Assembly (NCBI GenBank): GCA_963812945.1
Contig: CAWEXD010000004.1
Location: 124,001 to 188,000 of the forward strand
DNA from: DASRDR01 sp963812945 [NCBI: uncultured Candidatus Rokubacteria bacterium]
Lineage (GTDB): Bacteria; Methylomirabilota; Methylomirabilia; Rokubacteriales
Length of the DNA: 64,000 nt
Direction of reading: 5' to 3'
Shown: piece by piece, positions 54,459 to 63,953 of the stretch
How the letters are laid out: each line of letters starts with the position of its first letter
Numbering within the stretch: position 1 is the first letter of the stretch
Notes under the pieces: generated by a model
The model's input: the letters and a program-made list of their open reading frames with translations, nothing else
Told to the model about the DNA's origin: nothing
Database searches by the model: none
Made by a program: the position numbers and the translations under genes

Positions 54459-55226
54459 CTACCGGCGGCTCCACAGCTTTCTCCCGCCGGCGTCGTAGAT
54501 GATCCGCATGGTCTGTCCGTCGTCGGTCACGCCGTACCGCCCGATCCGCTTCCACTGGCCTTGCTGACTCGATAGGTAGAGCAGGTTGTCCTCGGTGCGC
54601 CAGCGACCCCGCTCGGTCGCGCCGCCGGCGCCGCCGTCGTAGGACCAGCCCGATCCGCCCGCCACCGCGCGCCCCTGGCCATACGCGTACGAGCCGTCGG
54701 CGTGAAAGACCAGAAACTGCTCGGATGCCATGGACGCATCCCCGCTGGAGATCATGCTCTGGCCGACCCAGGTGCCCACCAGCCGCGGGTCGCCCGCTCC
54801 CGTCTGGACCGGCGGCCCCGGGCTGGGCGCCGGGACGGGTCCGGGCGGCGACGCGGCGGTGCTCGGGTTGACACGCTGGAGTTGCAGCGGGACCGACTCG
54901 GTCTTCGTCGAGAGCCTGAGGTTCAGCGTCTCCCCCTGGACCAGGGCCTCGAACTCGCCGCTCTCGCCGCCCGAGGACATCGTGCCGCGCGCGTACGGGC
55001 CCAGCGCCTGACCCCGCAGGGCGATCGTGTTGGACCCCGGCACATCCAGGGTCCCGGCGAGCCGACCACCGCTGACCTCGATCTTCACGACCATCGCGCC
55101 CCGCGGTGTCTGTACCGCGTAGGTGCCCGTGAGGTCGTCGGGAGGAACCTGGGCGGCAACCGTCTGGATGTGTGTGATCGACAAGAACGACAGAGACCAA
55201 GCGGCGAGCAGGGACCGCATGCGCAT
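54459..55226 (-). CDS. Secreted hypothetical protein E
   Basis: The 255-residue product has a signal peptide (LLAAWSLSFLSITHIQTVAA). Two beta-domains follow, joined by a Pro-rich linker. Both resemble lipocalin-like or META-type folds: DLTGTYAVQTPRGAMVVKIE near the start and LVGTWVGQSMISSGDASMAS, LVFHADGSYAYGQGRAVAGG, RTEDNLLYLSSQQGQWKRIG in the second half. Such 'LVGTW...F..DG.Y' domains are common in secreted proteins of unknown function. It ends 52 bases before protein D's start. Confidence 0.65.
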   Translation of the reverse strand: MRMRSLLAAWSLSFLSITHIQTVAAQVPPDDLTGTYAVQTPRGAMVVKIEVSGGRLAGTLDVPGSNTIALRGQALGPYARGTMSSGGESGEFEALVQGETLNLRLSTKTESVPLQLQRVNPSTAASPPGPVPAPSPGPPVQTGAGDPRLVGTWVGQSMISSGDASMASEQFLVFHADGSYAYGQGRAVAGGSGWSYDGGAGGATERGRWRTEDNLLYLSSQQGQWKRIGRYGVTDDGQTMRIIYDAGGRKLWSRR

Positions 55227-55277
55227 GGTCGTCTCCCGGCGGTCACGAGGACCGCCACCGTGGCATTTCGTCGGGCG

Positions 55278-58200
55278 CTAACGCCCTCTTCTATCGTATT
55301 CCGCCTCGACCTCGACCCCCGACGCCGGCCGCGCCTCCTTCGGCGAAGCGCCGCGGTGGCTCCCATCCTCGGCCGGCGCGGGCTCGGCTTCCCCCGATCG
55401 TTCGGCTTGGAGCGCGATGAACGGCCTGGCGTCGGGGCACCGCGGCGCGGAGGCGACGGCCGGGGCGCTCGGCTTCACGTTCGAAGCCTCCGGAGCGCTC
55501 GGCTTCACGTTCGGGTCGAGCGGCAAGGGCATGGAGAGCGGCGTGCCGTCCTCGCTTTCGAGCTGGGCCAAGTAGTAGAAGCGGCTCGACGTGGGAGCCA
55601 GCGAGATCACGTCCGACCGTCGCTCCAGTCCCTCCTCGCCGGCCTCGAGACGCAGGCGCTCGGCTCCGCTTCCCCACACGCGGAGGTAGAGGTGCTCTCC
55701 CCGTCCGGACAGCCGCGGGGCCCTCACGCCGATCCTCCCGCACAGATAGCTGCGGCCGCGACGAGGGGGGACCTGTTTGAGGACGTACTGGATGCGGCCC
55801 TCCCGCCCGCTGGCCGGCCCGAGCCAGTCTCTGCGGCACGCGCTCGACGCGCCGGTGACGTCCGTGCGGCCGGCAAACGGGCGTCCCTCGCGCACGCGCT
55901 CGTGATCCCGCACGCGGTCCAGCACGGCCGCGGCGTCCTGACGGAGGGTATCGATCGCCTGCAGCTCTGGCCGGTCGCGCCAAGTGTCGTCGTTCCTTGG
56001 ACGCGCTTCGGGAGGGAAGTCCGAGCGCCATTCCTTGGACGCGGCACAGAGCAGGGCCTGGCCGAGCATCCAGCGAACGTCGTCGAAGGTCGGGTGCTCG
56101 GGCGCGAGCGTCTTTGCGGAAGCCAGCACGCCGAGGGCCTCGTGCGGCCGGGCCTGGCCGAGGAGCACCGAGCCCAGGCTCGCCAGGGCGGTGGTGGCGG
56201 AAGGTCGAAGATGGGATGGCACGGAATCGGACAGCTCTTGCTGTGCGCTCGCCGAGCGATCGGCGACGATCAGCCTGTGGGATGCGCGGTCGAGCTTGGC
56301 CTCGACCATCGCGACGGCGCGGCGGGCGTTCCATTCCGCCTCCCGAGCGTGCTCCAGCCGGGGCTCCAAGGTCAGGACCCTGTCCGCCGCCCCCTGGCGC
56401 CACTCCCAGAACACGCGCGCGAAGTGCGTGAGCGCTGTCGCGCTGGTCGGGTCACGCTTCAACGTTTCTCGGTACTCGTCGAGGGCGAGACTGAAGTAGG
56501 CCGCCGCGATCTGCGCGGGCTCCCGCTGCGCGGCCGCCTCGGTCCCCTCCGGCCGAGCGCGCTCCAGGTACCGGAGCGCCTCCTCACGGTAGGAGTCGGC
56601 CAGAACGAGGTGCGCCGTGGAGACGTTGCCCAGGGCCCGCATGAGCACGAGCGGCTCCTCCCGATCCGGGTTTTTCCAGTCTAGCGCCAGTGCGGCAGTC
56701 GCCTCCCGACACCGGAGCATCGTGTCCTCCGGAAGGAGCGTGAGCGCGCGCCGGTAGTAGCGGAGCGCAGGTCTGGTGAATCGGCCCACGAGAACGCTCC
56801 GCTTCACCCGGGCACCCGGCACGAGCGTCTCGGGCACGACGGCGTCCGCCGAGCACTGCCAGTGGTCCACGTCGAGGCGGGCTCCCGGCGGCCCGTGCCG
56901 CTCCAGCAGCAAGCCGATCGAGGTCAGGACCGACGCCCGCGCAGTCCGAAGCCGGACGTCGTCCCATCGCGGCTCGAGAAGCGCGGCGTAGAAGCGGTCG
57001 GCCTGCTGGCAATGGAAGTAGGCCACGTGGAGCAATCGTGGGCCGGCCCCCTTCGGCCAGATCCAGCGGGTGGACTCCTCGCCCCCGCCACGCGCGGCGT
57101 TCAGGGAGCCGCGCTCGAACGCGTGCTGACACAGCCCCGCCCAGGCCGCCGCCCGGTCGAGGGGCGACGCCTGCTCGTCGGCCTGGACCACGGACTGCCA
57201 TAGATCACGGGCTTCGTCGAGCATGGCGCTCGGCGGCTCTCCGGGACGCTCCGGCCCGGCTGCCGGCCCCGCCCCGGCGCGATCGGTGGACGGAGCGCCG
57301 GCGGACCGGGTGTCTCGCGCCGGCCGCATCCCGCGCCGCCAGCGCTCGGCCGGGCCGAGGGACCTCGCGAGCGATCGGCTCTCGCGGCTGTAGAGCACCG
57401 ACGCGAGCGCGACCCGAGCCGGCAAGAACCCAGGGTTCTTGTTCAAGCTCGTCCGCAGCGCCTCGGCGGCGGCGATCGGCTGGCCGTCCTTCTGGAGCGC
57501 CAGGCCGAGACGGTAGTGCGCCAGGGCGAAGGCCGGGTCCACGCCGACCGCGGCGCGGAAGCTTCGGATCGCCTGGGTGAGGGCGTCGGGATCCTGCTCG
57601 CCGCTCTGGATCGCGTAGCGCTGCCAGTACTCGAGGCCCTCCCGGAAGCGCTCGAACGCCGCCCACGAGCGCGTCATGCCGACACTGGCCAGGCTCGGCT
57701 CGGCGCTCATGATCCGGAACGCCAGCTCCAGCGCCAGGTCCTTGAACGCGCTGGCGGGCGTCAGGCGGTCCGGGAACTGCTCGGTCGGCCGCAGCCTGGC
57801 CTGCCACACCTCTCCCGAGCTCGACCGGACGAGCACCGTGTAGCCCTGGGGATCCGCGAGGACGTTGCCCTCGATGATCCGCACGCCGAGCAGCCAGCGA
57901 ACCGGCTTGACGATCGGCGTCAGCACGAAGCCGAGCGGAACCTTGACGCCCACACCCAGGTCGAGATCCGACGGCCCGGAAAGGAACGGGTCGATGCTGC
58001 CGGAGCCGCCGGCGGCGATGGTCCGGAACTGGACGCCCCGCAGCGGATCGGGGGGCAGAAGGAGGATCACGTCGGGCTGGAGATCCTGCGTGAGCGCGCC
58101 GAGCGTGTTGACGAGGTGATCGAACACCGCCTGGCCGATGGCGGCTTGCTGCTCCACGCTCGGGACCTCTCCCGCCTTCGGCTTGACCACCGAGGCCTTG

Positions 58201-59408
58201 AACGGCTGGAGCATCGTCTTGCCGCGATTGGGAATCTCGAAGAGAACGACGGCCACGACCAGCAGGACGGCGAGCTTCAGGAGCCCTTCGGGAAGCGGCC
58301 GCAGGCTGAGCAGGCGGGCGGCCGCGCTACGGAGGGTCTGGAGCGGTAGGGCGAGCCAGGTGCGCAGGGTCGACCAGATCGCCCCCAGCCGGGACTGCTG
58401 GCTCGCGAGCGCCTCGTAGGCGGACGGGAGCGTGTTCACCATGAACGCCCGCAGGGGGCCCTCCGCGGTCAATTCGGCGAGACACGTCCAGGCGACGGCC
58501 AGGACGATGAGCGCCGCGACGTGCGAGAACCGGCCGATGTAGAAGATGTCGATCAGCGTCGCCCCGATGGTCACGAGCGCCAGGAGGGCGAGCAGCCGCC
58601 CGTACTCCTGCGACACGCGCTCCCGGACCATGGTCAGCTCGTCCTCCCAGCCCTCGACCACGATCTCCTGCCAGGCGTACGCGGCGGCGAGTCGGGCGCG
58701 GCGCGGCAGGGACGCCAGCCAGGGCCAGGCGCCCCGGGCGCCGCCGGGCGCTGCACGAACCAGCAGCACGCCAAACGCGAGAAGCAGGACGACGCCGGCG
58801 CCGAAGACCCAGGCCCACAGGCGCTCGGACATCGGGTCGCCGAAGGACCGGCTGCGCGCAGCCCACGCCAGGCCGACCAGCAAGACCGCGAACGCGCCAA
58901 CCCGCACCCGGCGGTCGGTCACCCCCAGGATCGTGATCGCGCCGTCCAGGAAGCACGCGCTGACCCACAGGAGGAGCGGCGGCCACCAGAGGTCGTACGC
59001 GTAGATCCGGAACGCCTCCGTCTCGTCCCCGTTCAGCGTCGTGATGCGCATCGTGGCCAGGACGCCCACCACCACACCGAGGAAGAGCAGAGCGGCCAGG
59101 CGCCCCGGTCGCGCTGACTTGAGGCGCTGGACGTGCAGCCCCAGGCTGGCCGCGAGGGCCAGCCCGAGGACGAGGGCTGCCAGGCCGCGCCGGTGGCCGC
59201 GCGCCATCACCGAGTCGAACTCGGGGCTCAGGACGGCCTCGCCGAAGTGGAGCAGGACGAACAGGACCGCGCTCAGCCCCGCCAGGAGCAAGGTGAGGGC
59301 GCCGAACCGGCGGACGAACGGCGGGGCGCCTTGCCGGACCAGGCACCGGATGCCCTGCACGAGGAGCGCGACCGTCGACAGGATGATGCCAGCGGTCATG
59401 GGTTTCAT
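55278..59408 (-). CDS. Very large membrane protein with TPR-like region
   Basis: The 1376-residue product has about ten hydrophobic segments in residues 1-410, for example FGALTLLLAGLSAVLFVLLH and ALVLGLALAASLGLHVQRL. A soluble domain (about 430-600) contains VILLLPPDPLRGVQFRTIAA. From about 610 it is helical with TPR-like units (SFRAAVGVDPAFALAHYRLG, LQKDGQPIAAAEALRTSLNK, YRRALTLLPEDTMLRCREAT, SLGSVLLGQARPHEALGVLA). The last 200 residues are charged. I do not recognise a family. Its size and layout suggest a membrane scaffold or sensor. It precedes the secreted proteins and follows the peroxidases on the same strand. Confidence 0.7.
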   Translation of the reverse strand: MKPMTAGIILSTVALLVQGIRCLVRQGAPPFVRRFGALTLLLAGLSAVLFVLLHFGEAVLSPEFDSVMARGHRRGLAALVLGLALAASLGLHVQRLKSARPGRLAALLFLGVVVGVLATMRITTLNGDETEAFRIYAYDLWWPPLLLWVSACFLDGAITILGVTDRRVRVGAFAVLLVGLAWAARSRSFGDPMSERLWAWVFGAGVVLLLAFGVLLVRAAPGGARGAWPWLASLPRRARLAAAYAWQEIVVEGWEDELTMVRERVSQEYGRLLALLALVTIGATLIDIFYIGRFSHVAALIVLAVAWTCLAELTAEGPLRAFMVNTLPSAYEALASQQSRLGAIWSTLRTWLALPLQTLRSAAARLLSLRPLPEGLLKLAVLLVVAVVLFEIPNRGKTMLQPFKASVVKPKAGEVPSVEQQAAIGQAVFDHLVNTLGALTQDLQPDVILLLPPDPLRGVQFRTIAAGGSGSIDPFLSGPSDLDLGVGVKVPLGFVLTPIVKPVRWLLGVRIIEGNVLADPQGYTVLVRSSSGEVWQARLRPTEQFPDRLTPASAFKDLALELAFRIMSAEPSLASVGMTRSWAAFERFREGLEYWQRYAIQSGEQDPDALTQAIRSFRAAVGVDPAFALAHYRLGLALQKDGQPIAAAEALRTSLNKNPGFLPARVALASVLYSRESRSLARSLGPAERWRRGMRPARDTRSAGAPSTDRAGAGPAAGPERPGEPPSAMLDEARDLWQSVVQADEQASPLDRAAAWAGLCQHAFERGSLNAARGGGEESTRWIWPKGAGPRLLHVAYFHCQQADRFYAALLEPRWDDVRLRTARASVLTSIGLLLERHGPPGARLDVDHWQCSADAVVPETLVPGARVKRSVLVGRFTRPALRYYRRALTLLPEDTMLRCREATAALALDWKNPDREEPLVLMRALGNVSTAHLVLADSYREEALRYLERARPEGTEAAAQREPAQIAAAYFSLALDEYRETLKRDPTSATALTHFARVFWEWRQGAADRVLTLEPRLEHAREAEWNARRAVAMVEAKLDRASHRLIVADRSASAQQELSDSVPSHLRPSATTALASLGSVLLGQARPHEALGVLASAKTLAPEHPTFDDVRWMLGQALLCAASKEWRSDFPPEARPRNDDTWRDRPELQAIDTLRQDAAAVLDRVRDHERVREGRPFAGRTDVTGASSACRRDWLGPASGREGRIQYVLKQVPPRRGRSYLCGRIGVRAPRLSGRGEHLYLRVWGSGAERLRLEAGEEGLERRSDVISLAPTSSRFYYLAQLESEDGTPLSMPLPLDPNVKPSAPEASNVKPSAPAVASAPRCPDARPFIALQAERSGEAEPAPAEDGSHRGASPKEARPASGVEVEAEYDRRGR

Positions 59409-59463
59409 ATCGAGTCTCCCGCTACTGCCCTTTCGCGTCGGCAGTGCCAGGTCATGACGTCCG

Positions 59464-62421
59464 CTACCGGAACGCCTCGTCGGTCTCGGCGCCGGGCCGA
59501 GGCTTCCACGCGAGCGAGTAGTAGTGGCCCCGGTCGCGCGCCCAGGGATCGAAGGCGTTCACGACGGAGGCGAGCTCCGGGCCGAGCTCCGGGATCGTCC
59601 GGAGGAGCACCCGCTTCAGGGGCGACACCTCCGCGGCGCGACCGTCCGGCCCCGCCGGCTCCAACACCCGGCCGTCGGGCCCGTTGTCGGTGACCCACCG
59701 GACGCCGAGGTGGCCGTAGAACTCGGGGCGGAAGCTCGACGTGAAGAACCGGTCGCTGAAGAGCCGCCGGGACGCATTGAGGATGAACACCTGGAGCTGC
59801 GTCTCGGAGATGGCGAAGCCGTGGGGCCGCCGGAACTCGGCGAGCCAGCCCACGACGGTGTCGACGTCCTCGACGTTGTCCACGACGCTGCCGTCGGGAT
59901 GCCCGAGACAATCGTTGATCGGCGTACCGTCGTCGTTCACCTGCGCGGCGGTGATGCGCTGCCGGGCGTCGCAGCGGTGCTGCCCATACACCTCGCGGAG
60001 GATCCGGACCAGCCGTTCCTGCTCGATCCGCTCGGGCGCCCCGGCGGGGAGACGGTCGTCGACGAAGTCGTCGAAGCTCGTCAGCGGCCGGAGGCCATAC
60101 TGGCGGCGGAACTCGTTGAAGCGCGGCACGCCGCGCTCGCGATCCCGGACGAGGTCGAGCGCCACGACGTCGATCCGGCCGGTCGGGCTCCTCGTGTCCG
60201 GCCGGGCGAGGCCCTGGAGGAACCGGGGGTGGTTCTGGAGCGTGAGCAGACCGGCGCGCTGGCGGCCGAGCGACAGGACCCAGTTCGCGAGCCCTCGCTC
60301 GCGCATCGCCGCCGTCGCCCGGCCGCGCAGCGTCTCCACCACCGGAATCCTGAGCCGGACGATGTTGGGCTCCGTGTCCCACTCCCGGTACTCGAGGAGG
60401 TCCGGCACCATGGGGTGCAGCCGGTAGACGGTGACGAACTCCTCGGGAAAGTTGAACGGCGAGCCGAAGTGGTTGGTCCCGCCGTTGACGTCGTCCTCGT
60501 TCGCGAGGCTCCAGAGGTCCCGCTTGGCGGGATCGGGCCGCGCCAGGCGGCCCCCGTCGGCGTACCGGCGATTCCCGAGCCCGAAGATGCCCGGCCCCGA
60601 GGCAAAGACCGAGTACCACGCCGTCGCCTTCTTCGCGTCCTCAGACCGCGCGAGGGAGCGGAGCACCTTCTCGAGCGCGGCCTGCACGAGCTCGTGGCCC
60701 GCCAGGAGGCCGGACCAGTTCGCCTGGAGCGCGAGGTGGAGAGGCTCGTTGTAGAGAAGCTGGGGCGTCCACTCGAGGGTGTGGATCTTCGCGATCTCCG
60801 CCGCGACCACGAGCCGCGCGACCTCGAACAGCTCGTCGGCGCTCACGTCGCGATAGCGGAGGACCCGATCGGGACGGGCCGGGTCCCTGAGGCCCGAGTC
60901 GCCGTCGGGCGCGGCGGCAGCCTCCTTGCGGAACGCGGCCACGAAGAGGTTGTGCTCGCGCACGAAGACGGTGTGGAAGACGCTCAGTCCCACGGTCCAG
61001 TTGTCCGGAAACGCCGTCGCCTCCTGGCCCGCCCACAGCGGGTTGGCGGGATCGCCGGCCTCGAGCACGGGCAGGTACCCGAGCCGCTTCCCCGCGCCCC
61101 CACGCTCCCCGACGGGCAGCAGGGCGAGCTTCGCCGGGTCCGTGGGGTCGCGCTTGACGCGCCGCCGGGAGACCTCGTCGTGGCCGTAGAGCTGCGAGGC
61201 GTCCCACCAGGCGGTGACGGTGTTGCGGGTGGTCCGGTAGGCGCGGCCGAGGCGCTCCTGGCCCGGGGCCCCGAAGCCGGGTGGATCCCCGGCCTCGGCG
61301 AGGTCGGCGACGTCGATCCGGTCGTCGGGGCGGCAGCCGAGGCGGGCCACCTCCTCACGGCTCAGCGGCCGCTCGACGTCGCCAACCCGGCGCGTCTCGC
61401 ATCCCATCGCCATCGTCCCGGGCGCGTTGCGGCCCTCGGTGAGATGCGAGAACCAGTCGTGCGTCATGAACTGGATCCAGAACGCCGCGAGCACGTTGAG
61501 GAACGGCGCCTTCCGGTAGTCGCACTCGGCGTCGGCCGAGTGACCAGGCAGACCCTGCCCGCCATGACAGCGGTCCGGTGACGGCGACGGCCGGCTGAGC
61601 AGGAGACGGCTGATCACCTGGGGATCGGGACGGAGCAGGCCGAGACGCGCGCCATGGCGGTTCCGGGTCAGCTCGTTGCGGGCCAGCTCCGGGAAGGTCG
61701 CCTCGAACTCGACGTTGCGGGCGAACGGCATGCCGGTGGACCCCATGAGGGGATTGCGGGTGTCGTTACAGATCCCGGTCAGGGTCCGGTGGCGAATCAG
61801 ATCGCCCGCGCAGCGCTGCTCCCCGTCTCCCCCGACCAGGGCGTGGTGCGGGTGGCCGCGAGGCAGCCGCATCGCGGGCCAGACCCGGAGCGCGGGTCCC
61901 GGTGTTCCGTCGCGCCCCTCGACGTAGTCCCGGTACGTCCCGCTGTTGTCGAAGAGATTGAACCGAATCAGCTCGATGCGCTGGTACTCGAGGTCGATGA
62001 GCGCGCCGTCGATCCCTCGCCGGTCCGGCTGGAGGAAGTGGATCCCGCCCGGCGCGCCGGGTGCGGACACCCGGCTGCCGCTGTCTCCGGTGGCCCAGTA
62101 CTGCGGCCAGTCGACCCAGGGGCCGCGCCGGAGCTCGACCGCCCGGGCGCCCCCACGGCATCGGGCACGGCTCTCGTCGACCGTGCCGAGGAATCGCTGA
62201 GCGCGATCCTCGGCGACCGGACGAAACCCCGCCCAGAGCGTTCGGAGACACGCCTCGAGGTCCGGGGGGGCATTCCCGCAGCCGCCGAGGAACAGCGCGA
62301 TCCCGCACGCGCCGAGGAAGCCCGCCCGGACCCGCCGGCCTCGATGCCGCGGCCACCGCCGGCGGTGAACGCCACGCTCCACCGCGAGACGGCCCGTGAC
62401 GAGGTCTGGGAGGGCGCGCAT
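59464..62421 (-). CDS. Animal-type haem peroxidase lipoprotein
   Basis: The 985-residue product has a lipoprotein signal (GACGIALFLGGC) and a large peroxidase domain of the animal/peroxidasin type. Diagnostic parts are FWIQFMTHDWFSH (distal His and Asp), TVFVREHNLFVAAF, AEIAKIHTLEWTPQLL (proximal His) and GLANWVLSLGRQRAGLLTLQ. Bacterial members oxidise halides or organic substrates with hydrogen peroxide, outside the cytoplasm. Start ATG 62421 is chosen because it gives the lipobox near residue 48. A longer frame upstream belongs to the DyP gene's strand overlap and is unlikely. The gene starts five bases after the DyP gene ends. Confidence 0.85.
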   Translation of the reverse strand: MRALPDLVTGRLAVERGVHRRRWPRHRGRRVRAGFLGACGIALFLGGCGNAPPDLEACLRTLWAGFRPVAEDRAQRFLGTVDESRARCRGGARAVELRRGPWVDWPQYWATGDSGSRVSAPGAPGGIHFLQPDRRGIDGALIDLEYQRIELIRFNLFDNSGTYRDYVEGRDGTPGPALRVWPAMRLPRGHPHHALVGGDGEQRCAGDLIRHRTLTGICNDTRNPLMGSTGMPFARNVEFEATFPELARNELTRNRHGARLGLLRPDPQVISRLLLSRPSPSPDRCHGGQGLPGHSADAECDYRKAPFLNVLAAFWIQFMTHDWFSHLTEGRNAPGTMAMGCETRRVGDVERPLSREEVARLGCRPDDRIDVADLAEAGDPPGFGAPGQERLGRAYRTTRNTVTAWWDASQLYGHDEVSRRRVKRDPTDPAKLALLPVGERGGAGKRLGYLPVLEAGDPANPLWAGQEATAFPDNWTVGLSVFHTVFVREHNLFVAAFRKEAAAAPDGDSGLRDPARPDRVLRYRDVSADELFEVARLVVAAEIAKIHTLEWTPQLLYNEPLHLALQANWSGLLAGHELVQAALEKVLRSLARSEDAKKATAWYSVFASGPGIFGLGNRRYADGGRLARPDPAKRDLWSLANEDDVNGGTNHFGSPFNFPEEFVTVYRLHPMVPDLLEYREWDTEPNIVRLRIPVVETLRGRATAAMRERGLANWVLSLGRQRAGLLTLQNHPRFLQGLARPDTRSPTGRIDVVALDLVRDRERGVPRFNEFRRQYGLRPLTSFDDFVDDRLPAGAPERIEQERLVRILREVYGQHRCDARQRITAAQVNDDGTPINDCLGHPDGSVVDNVEDVDTVVGWLAEFRRPHGFAISETQLQVFILNASRRLFSDRFFTSSFRPEFYGHLGVRWVTDNGPDGRVLEPAGPDGRAAEVSPLKRVLLRTIPELGPELASVVNAFDPWARDRGHYYSLAWKPRPGAETDEAFR

Positions 62422-62425
62422 GGGC

Positions 62426-63940
62426 TCAGCCGCCGAAGCCGGTGAGGTAGCGCAAGGCCCGGATGCCCGGCAGGAAGAAGTACGCCCCGCCGCGGACGGT
62501 GACGAACTGCGGCAGACCCGTGATGCGGCGCCGCACGCCCGCGTCCTGCGGCAGGGAGAAGGTATCCGTGGCCGGACAGCCGGGCACACGCTCCCTGGTT
62601 CCCATGAGCGGATCGCTCTCCTCGGCGAGACCGCCGAACTTCGTGCCCAAGAGCCAGGCGCTCTGCACGAACTCGAACTGCCGGGCGATGCTGGCGTTGA
62701 GGCCGATGAAGTACAGCCCTCGCTCCTCGTCGTCAGGGTCGCCGGGCCGGATCGCCTCCTCGACGGGCATCGACGGGCCATACTCGCGCCCCCGCCGGAG
62801 AATCCGGTGGAAGCGCGTGGAGGAGACCACGTCCTCGCGGATGCCCTTCCGGCCGAATCCGAGCGTGCGGACGAGTCGACTCACGAACCCGACCGGATGG
62901 CCCGGCAGGTCGGCGTTGCGCGGGTTGGCGCGGCGAATGTGGGCGCCGAGCGGACAGTCGATGCCGTGGGGGTCCGACTCGAAGGTGAACTGATTGTACC
63001 GGACGTCATCCGGATCCTCCGGGTCGATCCCGGGAATCGGCCGGCCTTCCGCCGAGACGAGCGGGTCGCCGGACATGGTTCGACCGACCATCGCCTCGGC
63101 CAGCGCGCGGCGAGCCTGGGCGTCGCCGTTCGCCTGCCGCTGGAGGAACTGCCAGAAGCTCCGGACGTCCTGCCGGAGCTGCCGTATGACGAGATAGGTG
63201 CCGTTGCAGCCGACGTCGCGGCGGCCCGGGACGTCCTCGGCGAGAGGCAGCTCGCCCCGGGGATCGTCCGCCCCGTCGATGAGCGGGCGGTCGGTGTACT
63301 GGCCGTACTCGTTCGGATAGCCGAGCAGGAATTCTCCCAGGGCGACGACATTGCCGTACTCGATCTGGTCGCTCCCGTCGATGACTCGCCGGCGATCCCA
63401 GTCCAGCACCGGCTGGCTGATGCCGTCGACGAAGCCGAAGGCCTCCACGCCGTCGAGCGGCGCCGGGGGCGGGGTCGAGAGCACCTGGAACGCGGCGTTC
63501 CAGGGGTCCCGCATCACCGTCCGCGCCCAGGCGTCGAGCAGTCCGAGCTCCGCATAGAGCAGGACGAGGACGTGCGGGATCTTGCCGGGCCCTCCCCACT
63601 GCCAGCTGGACGGCGCGCTGGCGCCCACGTCCCCCAGCCGTCGAGAGCGGCCCTCCTCGCCGGCGAGGCCGGAGACGAACTCGGGGGAGAATCCCGAGAC
63701 GATCGGCGCCGGGACCGCCAGCGCCTCCAGCCCCTCGCGGGTGAAGGCCACTTGCAGCGCCGTCCGGGGCCGCGGCAGGGCGCGGACGGCGGTCGTGACG
63801 GGCGCCGCCCGCAGCCACGCGCGGGCCGCCCGGGGATTGGCGATGCGGAGGAGGAAGAAGCGGGCCTCGGTCATGTGGCCGTGGCCGTGGCGCACCAGGC
63901 CCTGCACGTCGCTGAAGTCCACCGCGGCGGGTGGCGTCAT
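62426..63940 (-). CDS. DyP-type haem peroxidase
   Basis: The 504-residue product has the DyP signatures GFVDGISQP (the GxxDG motif with catalytic Asp), CPLGAHIRRANPR with the proximal His, and RRGREYGPSM near the C-terminus, followed by LYFIGLNASIARQFEFVQSA. DyP peroxidases oxidise dyes, lignin-like phenols or sulphides with hydrogen peroxide. No signal peptide is visible, so it is probably cytoplasmic or encapsulated; no encapsulin loading peptide is obvious at the C-terminus. It forms an operon-like pair with the animal-type peroxidase. Confidence 0.9.
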   Translation of the reverse strand: MTPPAAVDFSDVQGLVRHGHGHMTEARFFLLRIANPRAARAWLRAAPVTTAVRALPRPRTALQVAFTREGLEALAVPAPIVSGFSPEFVSGLAGEEGRSRRLGDVGASAPSSWQWGGPGKIPHVLVLLYAELGLLDAWARTVMRDPWNAAFQVLSTPPPAPLDGVEAFGFVDGISQPVLDWDRRRVIDGSDQIEYGNVVALGEFLLGYPNEYGQYTDRPLIDGADDPRGELPLAEDVPGRRDVGCNGTYLVIRQLRQDVRSFWQFLQRQANGDAQARRALAEAMVGRTMSGDPLVSAEGRPIPGIDPEDPDDVRYNQFTFESDPHGIDCPLGAHIRRANPRNADLPGHPVGFVSRLVRTLGFGRKGIREDVVSSTRFHRILRRGREYGPSMPVEEAIRPGDPDDEERGLYFIGLNASIARQFEFVQSAWLLGTKFGGLAEESDPLMGTRERVPGCPATDTFSLPQDAGVRRRITGLPQFVTVRGGAYFFLPGIRALRYLTGFGG

Positions 63941-63953
63941 CGTCGGGCGTCCA

